DNA of 64,000 nt from JACCZX01 sp963729165 (GCA_963729165.1 CAVSMM010000015.1:248001-312000); one strand, 5' to 3'; positions 1 to 11,369 are shown, counted from the stretch's first letter. Made by a program: numbers and translations. The notes: generated from the sequence alone by a model not told the origin.

Positions 1-87
1 GCGGCCACAGTGGATTCTCATGTCATTCAAACCGGCGCTCAGTTCTTCACCAAGTTCGTTGCTCAATCGCCGCATGTGCGCGCCCTG

Positions 88-1491
88 CTACACGCGGTAG
101 CGGAATACACGCATCTTTTCCTGTGTCATCTCGCGCATGCTGAACGGAATGCCGCCGACCCCGTAACCAGACTCGCGGCGGCCCGCGAACGGCATCCAGT
201 CGGTGCGAAACGCGGTGTGGTCATTGATCATCACCGCCGATGCATCAAGGCGATCGGCGGCATACAGCGCAACGCCGATATCGTTGGCAAAGACACTCGC
301 CTGGAACGCCACCGGCAGCGAATTTGCGCGGTCGATGGCGTCGTCCAGTTGATCAAAGCCGTACACGCAGGTCACGGGGCCGAATACTTCTTCTCGCGAC
401 ACTCGTGCGTTCGGCGGCGGCTCGAGCAGAACCGTTGGCTCCAGGATCGTCGCCGATAGCGCGCTTGCCTCCCGCAAGGACCTTCGCTCCGGCAGTGACC
501 GCTTCGGTCACCCACGACTCGACGCGGTCGGCTTCACGCGCGGTGATCAGCGGGCCGACTTCGGTTTCCGGCGACAGCGGATCTCCGACACGCAGCGCTC
601 GCACGCGCGTCACGAAGCGATCGAGGAACGCGGCCATCAGCGTCGAGTGCACGTAGATGCGCTGCGTCGAAACGCACACCTGCCCGGCGTGGTAGTAGCC
701 GCCCTTGACCATCGGCTCGATCAGCGCATCGAGATTGGCGCTGCGGTCGACGATGGCCGGCGCGACGCCGCCGTGCTCCAACGCCGAGCGCGTGCCGGGC
801 GCGAGCTTGCTGTGCAGATGCCAGCCGACGCGCGCCGAGCCGATGAAGCTCAGGAACGCGACGCGCGGATCGGTTGCGAGCCGCTCGGCCAGCGCATTGT
901 CCGGGGTGATGAATGTCTGGCACCACGGCTCGGCGAGGCCGGCCTCGCGCACCAGCGAGACGAACTCGATGCAGCACAGCGGTGTCGCCGTCGCCGGCTT
1001 CACGATCACCGGACAGCCGACGGCAATCGCCGGTGCTACCTGATGCACGATCAGGTTCAGCGGATGGTTGAAGGCGGAGATCGCCGCCACGACGCCGATC
1101 GGCTCGCGGGTCGTGAACGCCAGCCGCCCTGTGCTGGCGGGCGTCAGGCCCATCGGAATCTCGCGGCCGGCGAAGTTGCGCAACTCGTCGGCGGCGTTGC
1201 GCACGCCGTCGATCGCGCGCGTGGTTTCGACGATGGCGTCGGTCAGCGGCTTGCCGCCTTCTTGCGCGATGAGCCGGCTGAAGTGGTCGCGGCGCGCTCT
1301 CGATCAGGCGCGGCCAACTTCCGCAGCACATCGACGCGTTGGTGCACCGGCAGCCAGCCCTTGCGATCGCGGAAAACCTTCGTCGCGGCTGCGAGCTTCT
1401 TCTCCAGCGCGGCAGCGTCATCGGTGTCGATCTCGGCGATCGGCGCGCGATCGTAGGCTTGCACGACCTGCAGCTTCGCTGGAGTCGGCAT
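88..1491 (-). CDS. NAD(P)-dependent aldehyde dehydrogenase family protein (frame broken as written)
   Basis: Oxidises an aldehyde to the acid with NAD(P); the substrate is not evident. The fragments together give about 468 residues, normal for the family. Seen: the N-terminal cofactor-domain stretch with FNHPLNL and VIVKPA, the general-base region LEHGG (family usually LELGG), the catalytic cysteine in GQVCVSTQR, and a C-terminal EEVFGPV block. I chose the ATG at 1491, which opens MPTPAKLQ. Frame changes occur near 1240-1300 and near 477. It lies directly downstream of an acetolactate-synthase-like gene on the same strand, so the two probably share a transcript and perhaps a pathway. Family is sure; specificity is not. 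Confidence 0.8.
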
Positions 1492-1496
1492 CGTTC

Positions 1497-3151
1497 TTAA
1501 CGCGAGCTCGATCTCGTTGACGCGTTGCTTGAGCTCGTCGCCCAGCACGCGAACGTTCTCGCTGTAGTCGATCGGCACGTCGATCAGATGCACGCCGCCG
1601 CCCTTGAATGCCGCCTCGATGCGTCGGCACGAGATCCTTGCAGGCCGTCACGCGCGATCCCTTGGCGCCATATGCCTCGCGCGTACTTCACGAAGTCGGG
1701 ATTGCCGAACGTCAGGCCGAAGTCCGGGAACTTGTCGACCGCCTGCTTCCAACGGATCATCCCGTAGGCGGAATCGTTGAGCACGATGACCACGAGATTC
1801 AGCTTCAGGCGCACGGCAGTTTCCATCTCCTGCGAATTCATCATGAAGCCGCCGTCGCCGCACACCGCGAGCACGCGGCGTTCGGGATACAGCATCGCCG
1901 CCATCATCGCGGACGGCAGCCCGGCGCCCATCGTCGCGAGCGCGTTGTCGAGCAACAGCGTGTTCGCCACATGCGTGCGGTAGTTGCGCGCGAACCAGAT
2001 CTTGTACATGCCGTTGTCGAGGCAGACGATGCCATCCTCCGGCATCGCCTTGCGCACGTCGGCGACCAGCCGCTGCGGAATCACCGGAAAGCGGTCGTCG
2101 TCGGCGCCTTCGGTGACGCGGCCCAGGATCTCTTCGCGCAGCGCGAGAAACGCGGGATCGAGCTTGAGCTTGCCTTCGAGCTGGTCGGCCAGCAGCGTGA
2201 GCGACGGCCCGATATCGCCGATGACCTCGGCGTGCGGGAAGAACACTTCCTCGACGTTCGCCGACGTGTAGCCGATGTGAATCACCTGCATGCCGTCGGT
2301 GCTCATCAGAAACGGCGGCTTCTCGATCGTGTCATGGCCGATCGAGACGATCAGATCGGCATGGTCCACCGCCACGTGCACGTAGTCGCCCGCCGAAAGC
2401 GCGGCGGTGCCCATGTAGTGCTCGGAGCAGCCGGTGACGGCGCCCTTGCCCATCTGCGTATTGAAGAACGGAATGCCGGTGCGCTGCACGAAGCTCGATA
2501 GCTCCGCGACCAGGCGCGGGCGATTGCCGGCCGCGCCGATCATGATCAGCGGCCGCTTCGCCTTCTGGATCATTCGGCGGCGCGCGCGATGGCCTGCGGA
2601 TGGGCGACCGGCCAATCGACCGGATGCCGCGGCACGACCGGCACGTCGTCCACTTCATAGCCGGCGACGTCTTCCGGCAATTCCAGCAGCACGGGCCCGG
2701 GCCGCTCTTCCTGCGCGACGCGAAACGCATCGCGCACGAGGGTCGCGATGCTGCGCGGGCTGACGATCTGCCGCGCCATCTTGGTCAGCGGCTTCATCGA
2801 CGCGACCACGTCGACGATCTGGAACTTGGCCTGCTTGCCGGACATGATCGCCTTCTGCCCCGTCAGCAGGATCATCGGCATCGCGCCGAGGTGCGCGTAG
2901 GCGGCGCCGGTCGAGAAATTGAGCGCGCCCGGTCCGAGCGTCGAGATGCAGACGCCGGCACGCCCGGTGAGCCGGCCATGCGTGGCTGCCATGAACGCCG
3001 CCGCCTGCTCGTGCCGGGTCAAGACCAGCTCAATGCTCGACTGCCGCAGCGACTCGACGACGTCGAGATTCTCTTCGCCGGGGACGCCGAAGACGCGGTC
3101 GACGCCTTCGTTCGCAAGCGCTGCCACCAGAAGATCCGAACCTTTGCTCAT
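1497..3151 (-). CDS. Acetolactate synthase large-subunit-like thiamine diphosphate enzyme (frame broken)
   Basis: Member of the thiamine-diphosphate decarboxylase/carboligase family, closest by eye to catabolic-type acetolactate synthase. N-terminal domain has FGVPGEENLD and the catalytic glutamate in RHEQAAAFMA; the middle domain follows near 2570; the C-terminal cofactor motif GDGGFMMNSQE is seen near 1850. ATG at 3151 is preceded by AAGGG. Frame changes lie near 2572 and twice near 1600-1660, after which the tail HLIDVPIDYSENVRV is recovered. The tail runs on in frame into the downstream aldehyde dehydrogenase; a TAA one frame over at 1497-1499 is the probable true stop. No small regulatory subunit gene is adjacent, which fits a catabolic or other non-IlvB role. 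True substrate is unknown. Confidence 0.8.
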
Positions 3152-3283
3152 GGGATACCCTTGTTCGATTGTCGGATCAGGTGATCCGTCAATGCAGTGT
3201 CATTGCGGAGATGAGTTGTGTCAATGGACCGTGGGCGATCACCGCGTAAAGTCACATCTTTGACAATATCCAAGCCGCAGTTC

Positions 3284-4826
3284 ATGCATCGGCTTCATCG
3301 CGTCTTGGTCTGCATGTTGGTCAGCATACGTCGCGGCGTGCGCGGAGCTTCAGCCGCGCCCTGAGTTGCCATTCGAAACTGCGATTCCGCTCAGCGAAAG
3401 CGGTCCGCTCGATCGTGCGATCGCACCTGCCGAAGCGCAGCATCCCGGTCAGTCCGCGTTCCGTCTTGTGATCGAAGGGCCGGAAGCGCTTCGCGATCCG
3501 CGTGTATAGCGCACGCTCGGCCGTGCGTAGCCTGGATGTGCAGACCTACATCTGGCATGCCGATCTCACTGGAATGTACCTTGCGCAGCAGCTGATCGAA
3601 GCCGCCGATCGCGGCGTCAGGGTCAGGCTGTTGGTCGATGACATGGATGCGCGCGCCAAGAACGCCGGCTTCGCCGCACTGGCGGCGCATCCGAACATCG
3701 ACGTGCGGCTGTTCAATCCGTTCGCGTCGCGCACGGGAATGCTTCGCCTGGTCGGCGAAGGGCTGACCGATTTCGAGCGCATCAACCGCCGCATGCACAA
3801 CAAGAGCTGGATCGCCGATAACCGAGTCGCGCTCGTCGGCGGCCGCAATATCGGCGATGAGTACTACGGCGCCAGCGATGGAGTGAACTTCGTCGATCTC
3901 GACTTCGCAATGATCGGCCCGGTCGTGCGCGATGCTTCGGCGTCGTTCGACAAGTACTGGAACTCTGCGCTGGTGTACCCGATCGAGTCGCTGGATGCGG
4001 CGAGCGTCAACGCCGCAGAGCTTGACCGACTGCGTACGCTGCTCAGCTCGAGCGCGCGCGACGCCGAGAACAGCCGCTACGCCGCCGAGCTGCGCGCGGG
4101 CGACGCAGTCAAGCGCCTTGTCGCGGGTGATCTGCCGGTGCAGTGGTCGTCCACGTACAAGTTCGTCTCGGACGATCCGCTGAAGGTGACGATGACGCGA
4201 GCAGGACGCGCAGCGTACGGTGGTCGGCGCCGCGCTGCTGCCGTGGGTCGAAGTCAGCGCAGACCGACCTCACCATCATTTCGCCTTACTTCGTGCCCGG
4301 AGAGGTGATCACCGATGTGCTGGTGTCGGCTGCGGGGACAGGCAAGCGCGTGCGTGTACTGACCAACTCGCTCGTCGCCAGCGATGTCGCTGCGGTACAC
4401 GGCGGCTATTCGCGGCATCGCAAGCCGCTGCTCGCCGGGGGCGTGAGTCTGTACGAACTGAAGCCGAACACGGCGACGAAAGTGGACTCAAGCCTGTTCG
4501 GATCGTCGGGTGCGAGCCTGCACACCAAGGCGCTGGCGGTCGACAAACGGACTCTGTTCGTCGGCAGCTACAACCTCGACCCGCGATCGACCTGGTTCAA
4601 TTGCGAGCAAGGCGTACTGGTCGAAAACGATGTGCTCGCATCGCAACTTGAAACAATTTTCGCTACTCAGACTTCGGGCAGCACGCCTGGCAGGTGACGC
4701 TGAAGAATGGCGAGCTCAACTGGAGCGATGGCACCGAAAGCTTCGATTCCGATCCCAAGGCTTCCATAGGAAAGCGATTCAGCGCATGGCTCACCCGTGT
4801 GCTGGGCCTCGAATCGATGTTGTAAG
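3284..4826 (+). CDS. Phospholipase D family (cardiolipin-synthase-like) lipoprotein (frame broken)
   Basis: Envelope protein of the phospholipase D superfamily, which transfers or hydrolyses phosphatidyl groups. Both HxKx4D active-site motifs are present: HNKSWIAD near 3795 and HTKALAVD near 4530, each followed by the usual GGRN or GSYN-LDPRS stretch. The N-terminus shows a hydrophobic segment and a lipobox-like VAAC followed by AELQPRPELP, so it is probably a lipoprotein facing the periplasm. The C-terminus (LNWSDGTESFDSDP...) is read to the stop at 4826. At least four frame changes (about 3330, 3500, 4200 and 4680) interrupt it. It is divergent from the acetolactate-synthase-like gene. Family is certain; cardiolipin synthesis versus another phospholipase role is open. 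Confidence 0.8.
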
Positions 4827-4988
4827 ACGCGGCTCGCCGGTGACACTCATGTGCGCTGACCCGCGCTTTCGCTTTCGAGTTGCAAGTGGATCGAACCTGC
4901 GCGAACATGAGCGCGTCTCAAGCGTGCACGACACCGATGTCACCTCCGGTAACGTCCGCGTCGGCACGAAAATTTCAGGGAGAAAACA

Positions 4989-5540
4989 ATGAGCCTTCGA
5001 TATGTTTTTGGTCTGGCGCTATGCGCCGCACTCACACCGGCGTACGCCGCCGATGCGGCCACACAGAAGAAAGAGGCGAGAGCGATGTGCGACGAAGCGC
5101 TCGCGACGCTTTACAAGGCAAAGCCGGAGATGAAAGCGCAGATTGGCAAGGCACCGGGCTACGGATGCTTTTCCAGCTTTGGCGTCTCATTCATCCTAGG
5201 CGGTGCCGGTGGCCGCGGACTGGTGCACGACAACGCGACCAAGAAAGACACCTACATGAACATGGGTCAGGCTACAGCGGGCCTGGACATCGGCGTCAAG
5301 GACTATCGCGAAGTGCTGGTGTTCAACGACAGGGCCGCGATGCAGAAATTTGTTGACTCGGGTTGGGAAATCGCGGGCGGTGCAGGGGCCGCGGCGGCGG
5401 TTCAGGGCAAAGGCGCGAAGAAGGAGGGTGGCGAAGCATCCACGGCACAGATCGACGTTTTTCCAATGACCCGCACCGGACTTGCAGCCGGCGTCGCAGC
5501 GGGCGGGCGCAAATATTGGAAGGACAAGGATCTCAATTAG
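4989..5540 (+). CDS. SYLF (Ysc84-type) domain lipid-binding protein
   Basis: Intact 183-residue secreted protein. Residues 1-20 form a signal peptide ending AYA-ADA. The rest is the SYLF/Ysc84 lipid-binding domain, with GYGCFSSFGVSFILGG, a central GLDIGVKDYREVLVF block and the C-terminal FPMTRTGLAAGVAAGG. Members bind lipids or phosphoinositides in eukaryotes; the bacterial role is not settled and is presumed to be in the periplasm or outer membrane. The start is supported by AGGGAG just upstream. It follows the phospholipase-D-like lipoprotein by about 160 bases, so a shared membrane-lipid theme is possible but is inference. Confidence 0.85.
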   Translation: MSLRYVFGLALCAALTPAYAADAATQKKEARAMCDEALATLYKAKPEMKAQIGKAPGYGCFSSFGVSFILGGAGGRGLVHDNATKKDTYMNMGQATAGLDIGVKDYREVLVFNDRAAMQKFVDSGWEIAGGAGAAAAVQGKGAKKEGGEASTAQIDVFPMTRTGLAAGVAAGGRKYWKDKDLN

Positions 5541-5991
5541 CGATCGTGATCATCGCTTCCCGTCCGGTTTTTGCGCCGTGAGAGCCTGGATCGTCAAGGG
5601 TGATCGCGGCGAGCGCCTCCACACTGCGCTTCAGGCGCGCCAGCGTTAGGCCCAGGGTGTGATTAGCACGGCGGCATCCGGTGCGTGCCGCAACCCATCG
5701 TGCAGGAGCTTTCCGCTTCGACACCACGATCTTGCACGCGCAGAAGGGCGGCTAGGTTCCGATACGCAGGTGGGAAGGCGGGATCGAGCGCCAGGCCGTG
5801 TCGTGAAAGGTGAAGCGCAGCGGATCAGTCCGACCGATCATTCTCCTGAGCCCGCATAGAGCCTCAGGCGCTTTGGTAGCGGGTGGCCCTGCGGACCGAA
5901 CACGAGGTAACGTTGGGCTGTAGCTAGGCATTGCCCGCCGTTAGTAGAGCGAAGGCTAGGGTTTTGGCCGACATTCGTCGGCTCTCTCGTT
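5541..5991. other. 450-base gap with no recognisable gene
   Basis: Neither strand gives a protein I recognise. A minus-strand open stretch at about 5533-5727 has a fairly natural composition (ending LDDPGSHGAKTGREAMITIAN) and could be the tail of a decayed gene, but there is no family match or clear start. A short hairpin (GCCGAC attc GTCGGC, 5966-5981) precedes the patatin-like gene and lies in its probable leader. Confidence 0.4.
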
Positions 5992-8261
5992 ATGCAGACG
6001 AAACAGTTAACACTAGCCTGCTTGATTTGCGCTCTTGGCTTGACGACCGCAGCCGCGCAGGAGGCGTCCAGCACCGCGAGTACGCGCGCCGCAGACGGAC
6101 AGCGGCCGAAGATCGGCCTCGTGTTATCCGGTGGCGGTGCGCGCGGCGCTGCTCATATCGGAGTTCTGAAAGTTCTCGAAGAGCTACAGGTGCCGATCGA
6201 TCTGATCGTCGGCACGAGCATGGGCTCGATCGTCGGCGCCGCGTATGCGACCGGCCTCTCGGTGGAGGAAATGGAAAAGGTGATCAAGACGATCACCACG
6301 GACCGTCTGTTCACTGATAACCCGCCGCGGCAGGACCAGACGATGCGGCGCAAGGACGACGATCTGCGGCCGTACTTTGTGCCCGAGCTGGCAGTGTCGG
6401 CGGACGGCGTGCTGCTTCCGAAAGGTCTGGTGACCGGCGTTGCGCTTGAAGGCGAGTTGCGACGGTTGGTGCACGTGACCAGTGCGCGCAGTTTTGATGA
6501 GCTGCCGATTCCGTTTCGCGCGATCGCCACCGACATCGGCACCGGCGAAATGGTGGTGCTGAAGGAAGGCAGCGTCGTCCAGGCGATTCGTGCGTCGATG
6601 TCGGTGCCCGGTGCGGTGGCTCCCGTTGAAATGGGGCGCCGTCAGCTGGTCGACGGTGGCCTTGTGCGCAACCTGCCGATCGACATTGCGCGCTCAATGG
6701 GCGCCGAAGTCATCATCGCAGTCAACCTTGGCACGCCGCTGCTGAAGCCCGAGCAGATCACGTCGGCGCTCACCGTGTCAGTGCAGATGCTGAACATTCT
6801 GACCGAGCAGAACGTCGGTCGCTCTTTGGCCGAACTAACACCGCGCGACATTCTGATCCTGCCCGAGCTCGGCGACTATTCGGCAGCGGACTTCGACAAC
6901 CTCGTGAAGACGGTGCCGATCGGCGAAGCCGCGGCGCGCAAAGTGTCCGATCGCCTGCGTGCGCTTTCGCTTCCGGCTGCACAGTATGCGGCGGTGCGTG
7001 CGAAGCAGGTGGTACCGGCCGTCGCTCAAGCGCGGACCATCGATGCGATCCGAGTCGAAGGCACACGCGGTGTCAATGAGGCGGTTGTTCTGCAGGCGAT
7101 GCAGACGCGCATCGGCCAGCCGCTCGATTCGGAAACAATCGATCTCGACATGCGGCGCATCTTCGGCCGTGGCGATTTCGAGACCGTCAACTACGCCCTC
7201 GACGAAACCGACGGCAAACGAACGCTGGTCGTGCTAGTCAAGGAAAAGCCACATCGCAATTACGTGCGGTTTGGACTCGAGCTCGAAGCTGCGCTGGGGC
7301 GGCAGGCTGATTTCAACTTGCTCGCGTCGCATCGTATGAAGTGGCTCAATTCGTTCGGTGGCGAGTGGCGCAATGATTTGATCCTGGGTCGCGATGTTCT
7401 GGTGCAAACCGAGCTGTATCAACCGCTATCGACACAGCAGTACTTTTTCGTGTCACCCAAGCTGCGGTACACGATCGATCGATTTGATTTGTATGCGGGT
7501 GATCTGCGCATCGCCGAGTACGGTCAGGAGACCGCCGATTGTTGGCGCTCGATCTGGGAGTGAACTTTCTGCAGCATGGCGAAGCGCGTTCGGCGCGCTG
7601 GTGGGCCGGCGGTCGCTTACGCTTCGTAGCGGTGGACTGGTCGTGTTCCCTGGCGACGGGCAGACTGTCTCGTTGCCGCCCAGCGGTGGCTTCGACGACG
7701 GTGCGTTCACGTTTTCTGCCACCCTGGATCGGCTCGACAGCATCAGCTTCCCCGCCGTGGCTATTACGCACGCGCGAATGTCTACGACTCCAACTCGCTG
7801 CTCGGTGCCGAGGAAACGTATACGCGCTGGAATGCGGTACTCAGTGCTCCAGTGACGATCGGCCGTCACACAGTTGAAGGGTTAATCGCTGGCGGCAACC
7901 GGATCGGCAGCAATGAGGTGCCGATCTACGATCAATTCGAGCTCGGCGGGTTTCTGAACTTGTCAGGATTGTCGCGCGCGCAGTTGCGTGCCGATCGTTT
8001 CGCGTTCGCCCGGCTGATCTATCGCAGTCGAGTCGCAAACCTGCCGGTGGTTCAGGATGTTCACGTTGGCGTGTCGCTTGAGGGTGCGAGATTGAACCCG
8101 CGATCCCGATCTGGCGCGAAAAGGTCATATCCGGTGATCTGAACGTGTATGCCGGTTCAGTCTTCATGGGCATCGATTCGCCGCTCGGTCCGCTCTACCT
8201 CGGCTTCGGTTATGCCAACAGTGATAACAAGGCGGTCTATCTTTATTTGGGGCGGCCTTAG
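5992..8261 (+). CDS. Patatin-like phospholipase with POTRA and outer-membrane beta-barrel, PlpD/type Vd autotransporter-like (frame broken)
   Basis: Secreted lipase joined to its own outer-membrane pore. A signal peptide (about residues 1-22) is followed by a patatin domain with oxyanion motif GGGARG (residues 47-52), nucleophile GTSMG (Ser76) and Asp in VDGG (Asp221). From about residue 350 comes a POTRA domain (AIRVEGTRGVNEAVV...) and then a beta-barrel of the BamA/Surface antigen type ending LGFGYANSDNKAVYLYLGRP at 8261. Barrel-type C-terminal strands match this architecture. Frame changes sit near 7540, 7605, 7755 and 8095, all in the barrel; the lipase part is clean. Known members hydrolyse phospholipids at or outside the cell surface. 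Family assignment is firm; the substrate is not known. Confidence 0.88.
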
Positions 8262-8306
8262 CGCGTACGCTACTTAGCCTTTGTTCAAACTATGCGAGGG
8301 AATCCA

Positions 8307-8672
8307 ATGACATATCGAAAAGTCCTCTTTCAAGCTAGTGCGGCCTTGATCGCCGTCTCTTTTTCGTCCCATGTCTTCGCCATCAACGAACTTTTTCTTG
8401 GGCGAGGGCCGCTGGCGCACCTGAAAAAGGAGGACATCGCGATTGCGCGCGCTGAGATCATGAAGACGCTCGACAACGGCGCGGATGGTCAAACGCAAAC
8501 GTGGAGTAATCCAACAACCAAAGCCTCTGGAACTATCAAACCGGTCAAGACCTTTACTAAGGACGGCATGCGTTGCCGCTCAGCAGAGTTCACGACGTCG
8601 GCGGGTGGAGAGCGTGGGGCCAGTACATGGAATGTGTGCCACACCAAGGACGGGTGGAAGGTCGCGCAATAA
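8307..8672 (+). CDS. Small secreted surface-antigen-like protein (RT0821/Lpp0805-like)
   Basis: Intact protein of about 121 residues. I prefer the ATG at 8307 over 8292 because GAGGG ends seven bases before it. Residues 1-24 are a signal peptide (LIAVSFSSHVFA). The mature part contains QTQTWSNPTTKASGTIKPVKTFTKDG, a cysteine in MRCRSAEF and a second one in WNVCHTKDGWKV, the layout of the 17-kDa surface-antigen-like RT0821/Lpp0805 family. Function is not known; it is presumably in the periplasm or outer membrane. It lies just 3' of the patatin autotransporter on the same strand. Confidence 0.65.
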   Translation: MTYRKVLFQASAALIAVSFSSHVFAINELFLGRGPLAHLKKEDIAIARAEIMKTLDNGADGQTQTWSNPTTKASGTIKPVKTFTKDGMRCRSAEFTTSAGGERGASTWNVCHTKDGWKVAQ

Positions 8673-8682
8673 CACACCGGCC

Positions 8683-10348
8683 TCACGCCGCCGCCACGTC
8701 TTTCATTGCGAGTTCGCGCAATCGAAAGCGCTGCAGCTTGCCAGTCTCCGTGCGCGGCAAAGCGTCGACGAACTCTATCGTTCGCGGGTATTTGTAGGGT
8801 GCGATTGTCTGTTTGACGAAGGCCTGCAGCTCAGCGCAAAGATCGGCGCTGCGCGAGCGGGCGTCCTTTAGGACGACGTAAGCGGTGACGCGCTGGCCGC
8901 GCTCATCGTCCGCGACGCCGACGACGCCGCACTCGGCAACGGCCGGATGCAGCAGCAACGCACCTTCGACCTCGGGTCCGGCGACGTTGTATCCCGACGT
9001 CACGATCATGTCGTCCGAGCGCGCCTGGTATCGGAAGTAACCTTCGTCGTCCTGAACGAAGGTGTCGCCGGTCACATTCCAGCCATCGCGCACGTAGTTG
9101 CGCTGACGATGCATCGGCGAGATAGCGGCAGCCGGTCGGACCTTTGACCGCAAGCTTGCCCGCCGTGCCACGCGGCAATTCGTTCATCGAATCATCAACG
9201 ACGATCGCGCGATAACCGGGTATGGCTTTTCCAATCGCGCCAGCTCGAACATCGGCACCCGCAGCTGCGATGAAGATGTGAATCATCTCAGTGGCGCCGA
9301 TGCCGTCGATCATCTCGATACCGGTCGCTTGCTTCCACAGCTGCCGCGTTGCATCCGGCAGCACTTCACCGGCGGATACCGTTTTCTTCAGGCTGCGGAC
9401 ATCGAACGCGCGGGCCGAGTCGGCAAGCAAGAGCGCCATCTGACGATACATCGTCGGTGCGGTGAAACAGATCGTTGCGCGTGTTGCTTCGATCGCCGCA
9501 AGCAGCGTTTCAGGCGTCGGCTTCTCGATCAAAACTGTGGACGCGCCGAAGCGCAGCGGCATCGCCAGCAGCCCGCCAAGGCCAAACGTAAATGCGAGCG
9601 GTGGTGTGCCGCAGAAAACATCGTTGCGAGTCGGCTTCAGGATGTGCGTCGTGAAGGCATCGGCCATCACCAGAATATCGCGATGAAAGTGCACCGTGCC
9701 TTTTGGTTGTCCGGTCGTGCCGGAGGTGAACGCAATCAGGCAGACATCGTCGCGATGACTCGGGTGCGCGGCGAATTCAATTGGCTTGCGGGCGGCGCGT
9801 GCTTCGAGCGCATCTGGCGATGAATCGTTGAAGTAAAGGACTGTCTTCAAATCGGGCGCGTAGTGCTCGCCGCGCCGATCGCGCGTCGCTTCAAGTTCCC
9901 GTTTGAGCCGAACGTCGCACAGCGCCGCGCCCACTCTGGCCTTGTCGATCATCTGCTTCAGCTCACGCGCGCGCAGCAGCGGCATCGATCCGACCGCGAT
10001 CAGCCCGGCCTTGACGACCGCCAGCCAGCACGCAGCCAGCATCGGCGTGTTCGGTGCGCGCAGCAGAACGCGATTGCCTGGAACCAGCTTCAGATCATCG
10101 ATCAGCACATGTGCGATGCGATTGACCTGCGCCTGCAACTGCGCGTAGGTGCACGACACCGGCCGCGAATCGACCAGCGCGGTGATCGCGCGGCGCGCAC
10201 CATTGCCCGCATCGATCTGTCGATCGAGCAGCTCGGTCACGCAATTGACTTGCGGCGGATATCGGTACTCGGGCCGGTCGAATAAGAACTCGGGCCACTC
10301 GCTTTGTGGCGGCAGGTGGTCGCGAGCAAAAGTATCAGCGACCGTCAT
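8683..10348 (-). CDS. Acyl/aryl-CoA synthetase, 2-aminobenzoate- or benzoate-CoA ligase-like (one frame break)
   Basis: Adenylate-forming enzyme activating a carboxylic acid to its CoA thioester. Seen: the P-loop-like motif AFTSGTTGQPKG about residue 205, the GFxGATEM-equivalent DGIGATEMIHIF, and in the C-terminal part YFRYQARSDDMIVTSGYNVAGPEVE and the catalytic-lysine region RTETGKLQRF. The N-terminus (ARDHLPPQSEWPEFLF) resembles 2-aminobenzoate-CoA ligases. One frame change near 9120-9140 splits the chain; together it is about 555 residues. It lies 16 bases downstream of a TctC-type binding protein on the same strand, suggesting uptake and activation of an aromatic or other carboxylate. Exact substrate is inference. 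Confidence 0.8.
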
Positions 10349-10364
10349 GCGTCGCTAACTGCGT

Positions 10365-11369
10365 CTAGTCAACCTTTGCGTTCGAAATCTTGACGACCTT
10401 CGTCCACTTCTCGGTTTCGTTGCGAATGAACGTTGCAAATTGATCGGGCGTCATGCCGCCAGGCTGTGCACCCTGCGAAACGAAACGCTCGCGCACCTCG
10501 GGAACGGCGAGCGCTTTCGTAACGTCGGACTGGATCTTGTCGACGATCGCGCGTGACGTCCCGGCCGGCGCAAACAGCCCAAACCACGAGCTCGCGTCGA
10601 ATCCTTTCAGGTTGGCCGCCTCCTCGATCGTCGGCGTGTCGGGCAGCGCGGGCGAGCGTTCACGCGACGTCACTGCGAGCGCTTTCAGTCGACCACTCTT
10701 TATGTGCGGCAGTGCTGACGGCAGGTTATCGAACATAACGTTCGTATTACCCGCGAGCAGATCGGTGAGCGCGGGTGCTGAGCCGCGATAAGGCAAGTGC
10801 ACCATGTATGTGCCCGTCATCGTCTTGAACAATTCGCCGGTCAAATGAATCGACGTGCCGTTGCCGCTCGATGCCATGTTCAGTTGCCCAGGCCGCGCTT
10901 TTGAATACGCAATGAATTCATTGACACTGTTGACCGGCAATTTGCTGTTGATCACCATCACGTTCGGCACGCCTGCCGCGAGCGTAATTGGTACGAAATC
11001 CTTGACGGCGTCAAAGGGCATCTTGTTGCCGCTCTGCGCGAACAGCGCCGCATTGATCGCGTGCGTACCGACAGTGCCCATCAGCAGCGTGTAGCCATCG
11101 TTCTGACTCTTCGCTACCGCTTCCGCGCCGACGTTGCCGCCTGCTCCCGCGCGATTCTCGACAACCACCGGCTGTCTCCACATCTTCTGCAGCTCGGCCC
11201 CGAGGGAGCGCGCCACGATGTCGGTCGTGCCTCCGGGCGGAAACGGCACGATCATGCGCACCGGCTTCGACGGCCAGCTTTGCGTTTGTGCCAATGCCGA
11301 AGACGCGGAAGCGAACGCGAATATCGCCGCCGCCAACAAGCGCCATATCGAAACATGCTGCATCTTCAT
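10365..11369 (-). CDS. Tripartite tricarboxylate transporter substrate-binding protein (Bug/TctC family)
   Basis: Intact 334-residue periplasmic binding protein. The ATG at 11369 has GGGAG six bases upstream and opens a signal peptide ending SALA-QTQ. The family signature follows: WPSKPVRMIVPFPPGG, VVVENRAGAGGN (ligand-binding loop), then LPYRGSAPALTDLLAGN and the C-terminal GGMTPDQFATFI. Bug proteins bind carboxylates, often aromatic acids or dicarboxylates. No TctA/TctB membrane genes are beside it, typical for the many orphan Bug genes of Burkholderiales. It is the first gene of a probable pair with the aryl-CoA ligase, and divergent from glpK. Confidence 0.9.
   Translation of the reverse strand: MKMQHVSIWRLLAAAIFAFASASSALAQTQSWPSKPVRMIVPFPPGGTTDIVARSLGAELQKMWRQPVVVENRAGAGGNVGAEAVAKSQNDGYTLLMGTVGTHAINAALFAQSGNKMPFDAVKDFVPITLAAGVPNVMVINSKLPVNSVNEFIAYSKARPGQLNMASSGNGTSIHLTGELFKTMTGTYMVHLPYRGSAPALTDLLAGNTNVMFDNLPSALPHIKSGRLKALAVTSRERSPALPDTPTIEEAANLKGFDASSWFGLFAPAGTSRAIVDKIQSDVTKALAVPEVRERFVSQGAQPGGMTPDQFATFIRNETEKWTKVVKISNAKVD

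Noticed and set aside
5533..5727. Minus-strand 64-codon frame as a real gene
   Set aside because: Fairly natural sequence but no recognised family, no ribosome-binding site and no partner fragments; kept only as a possible remnant.
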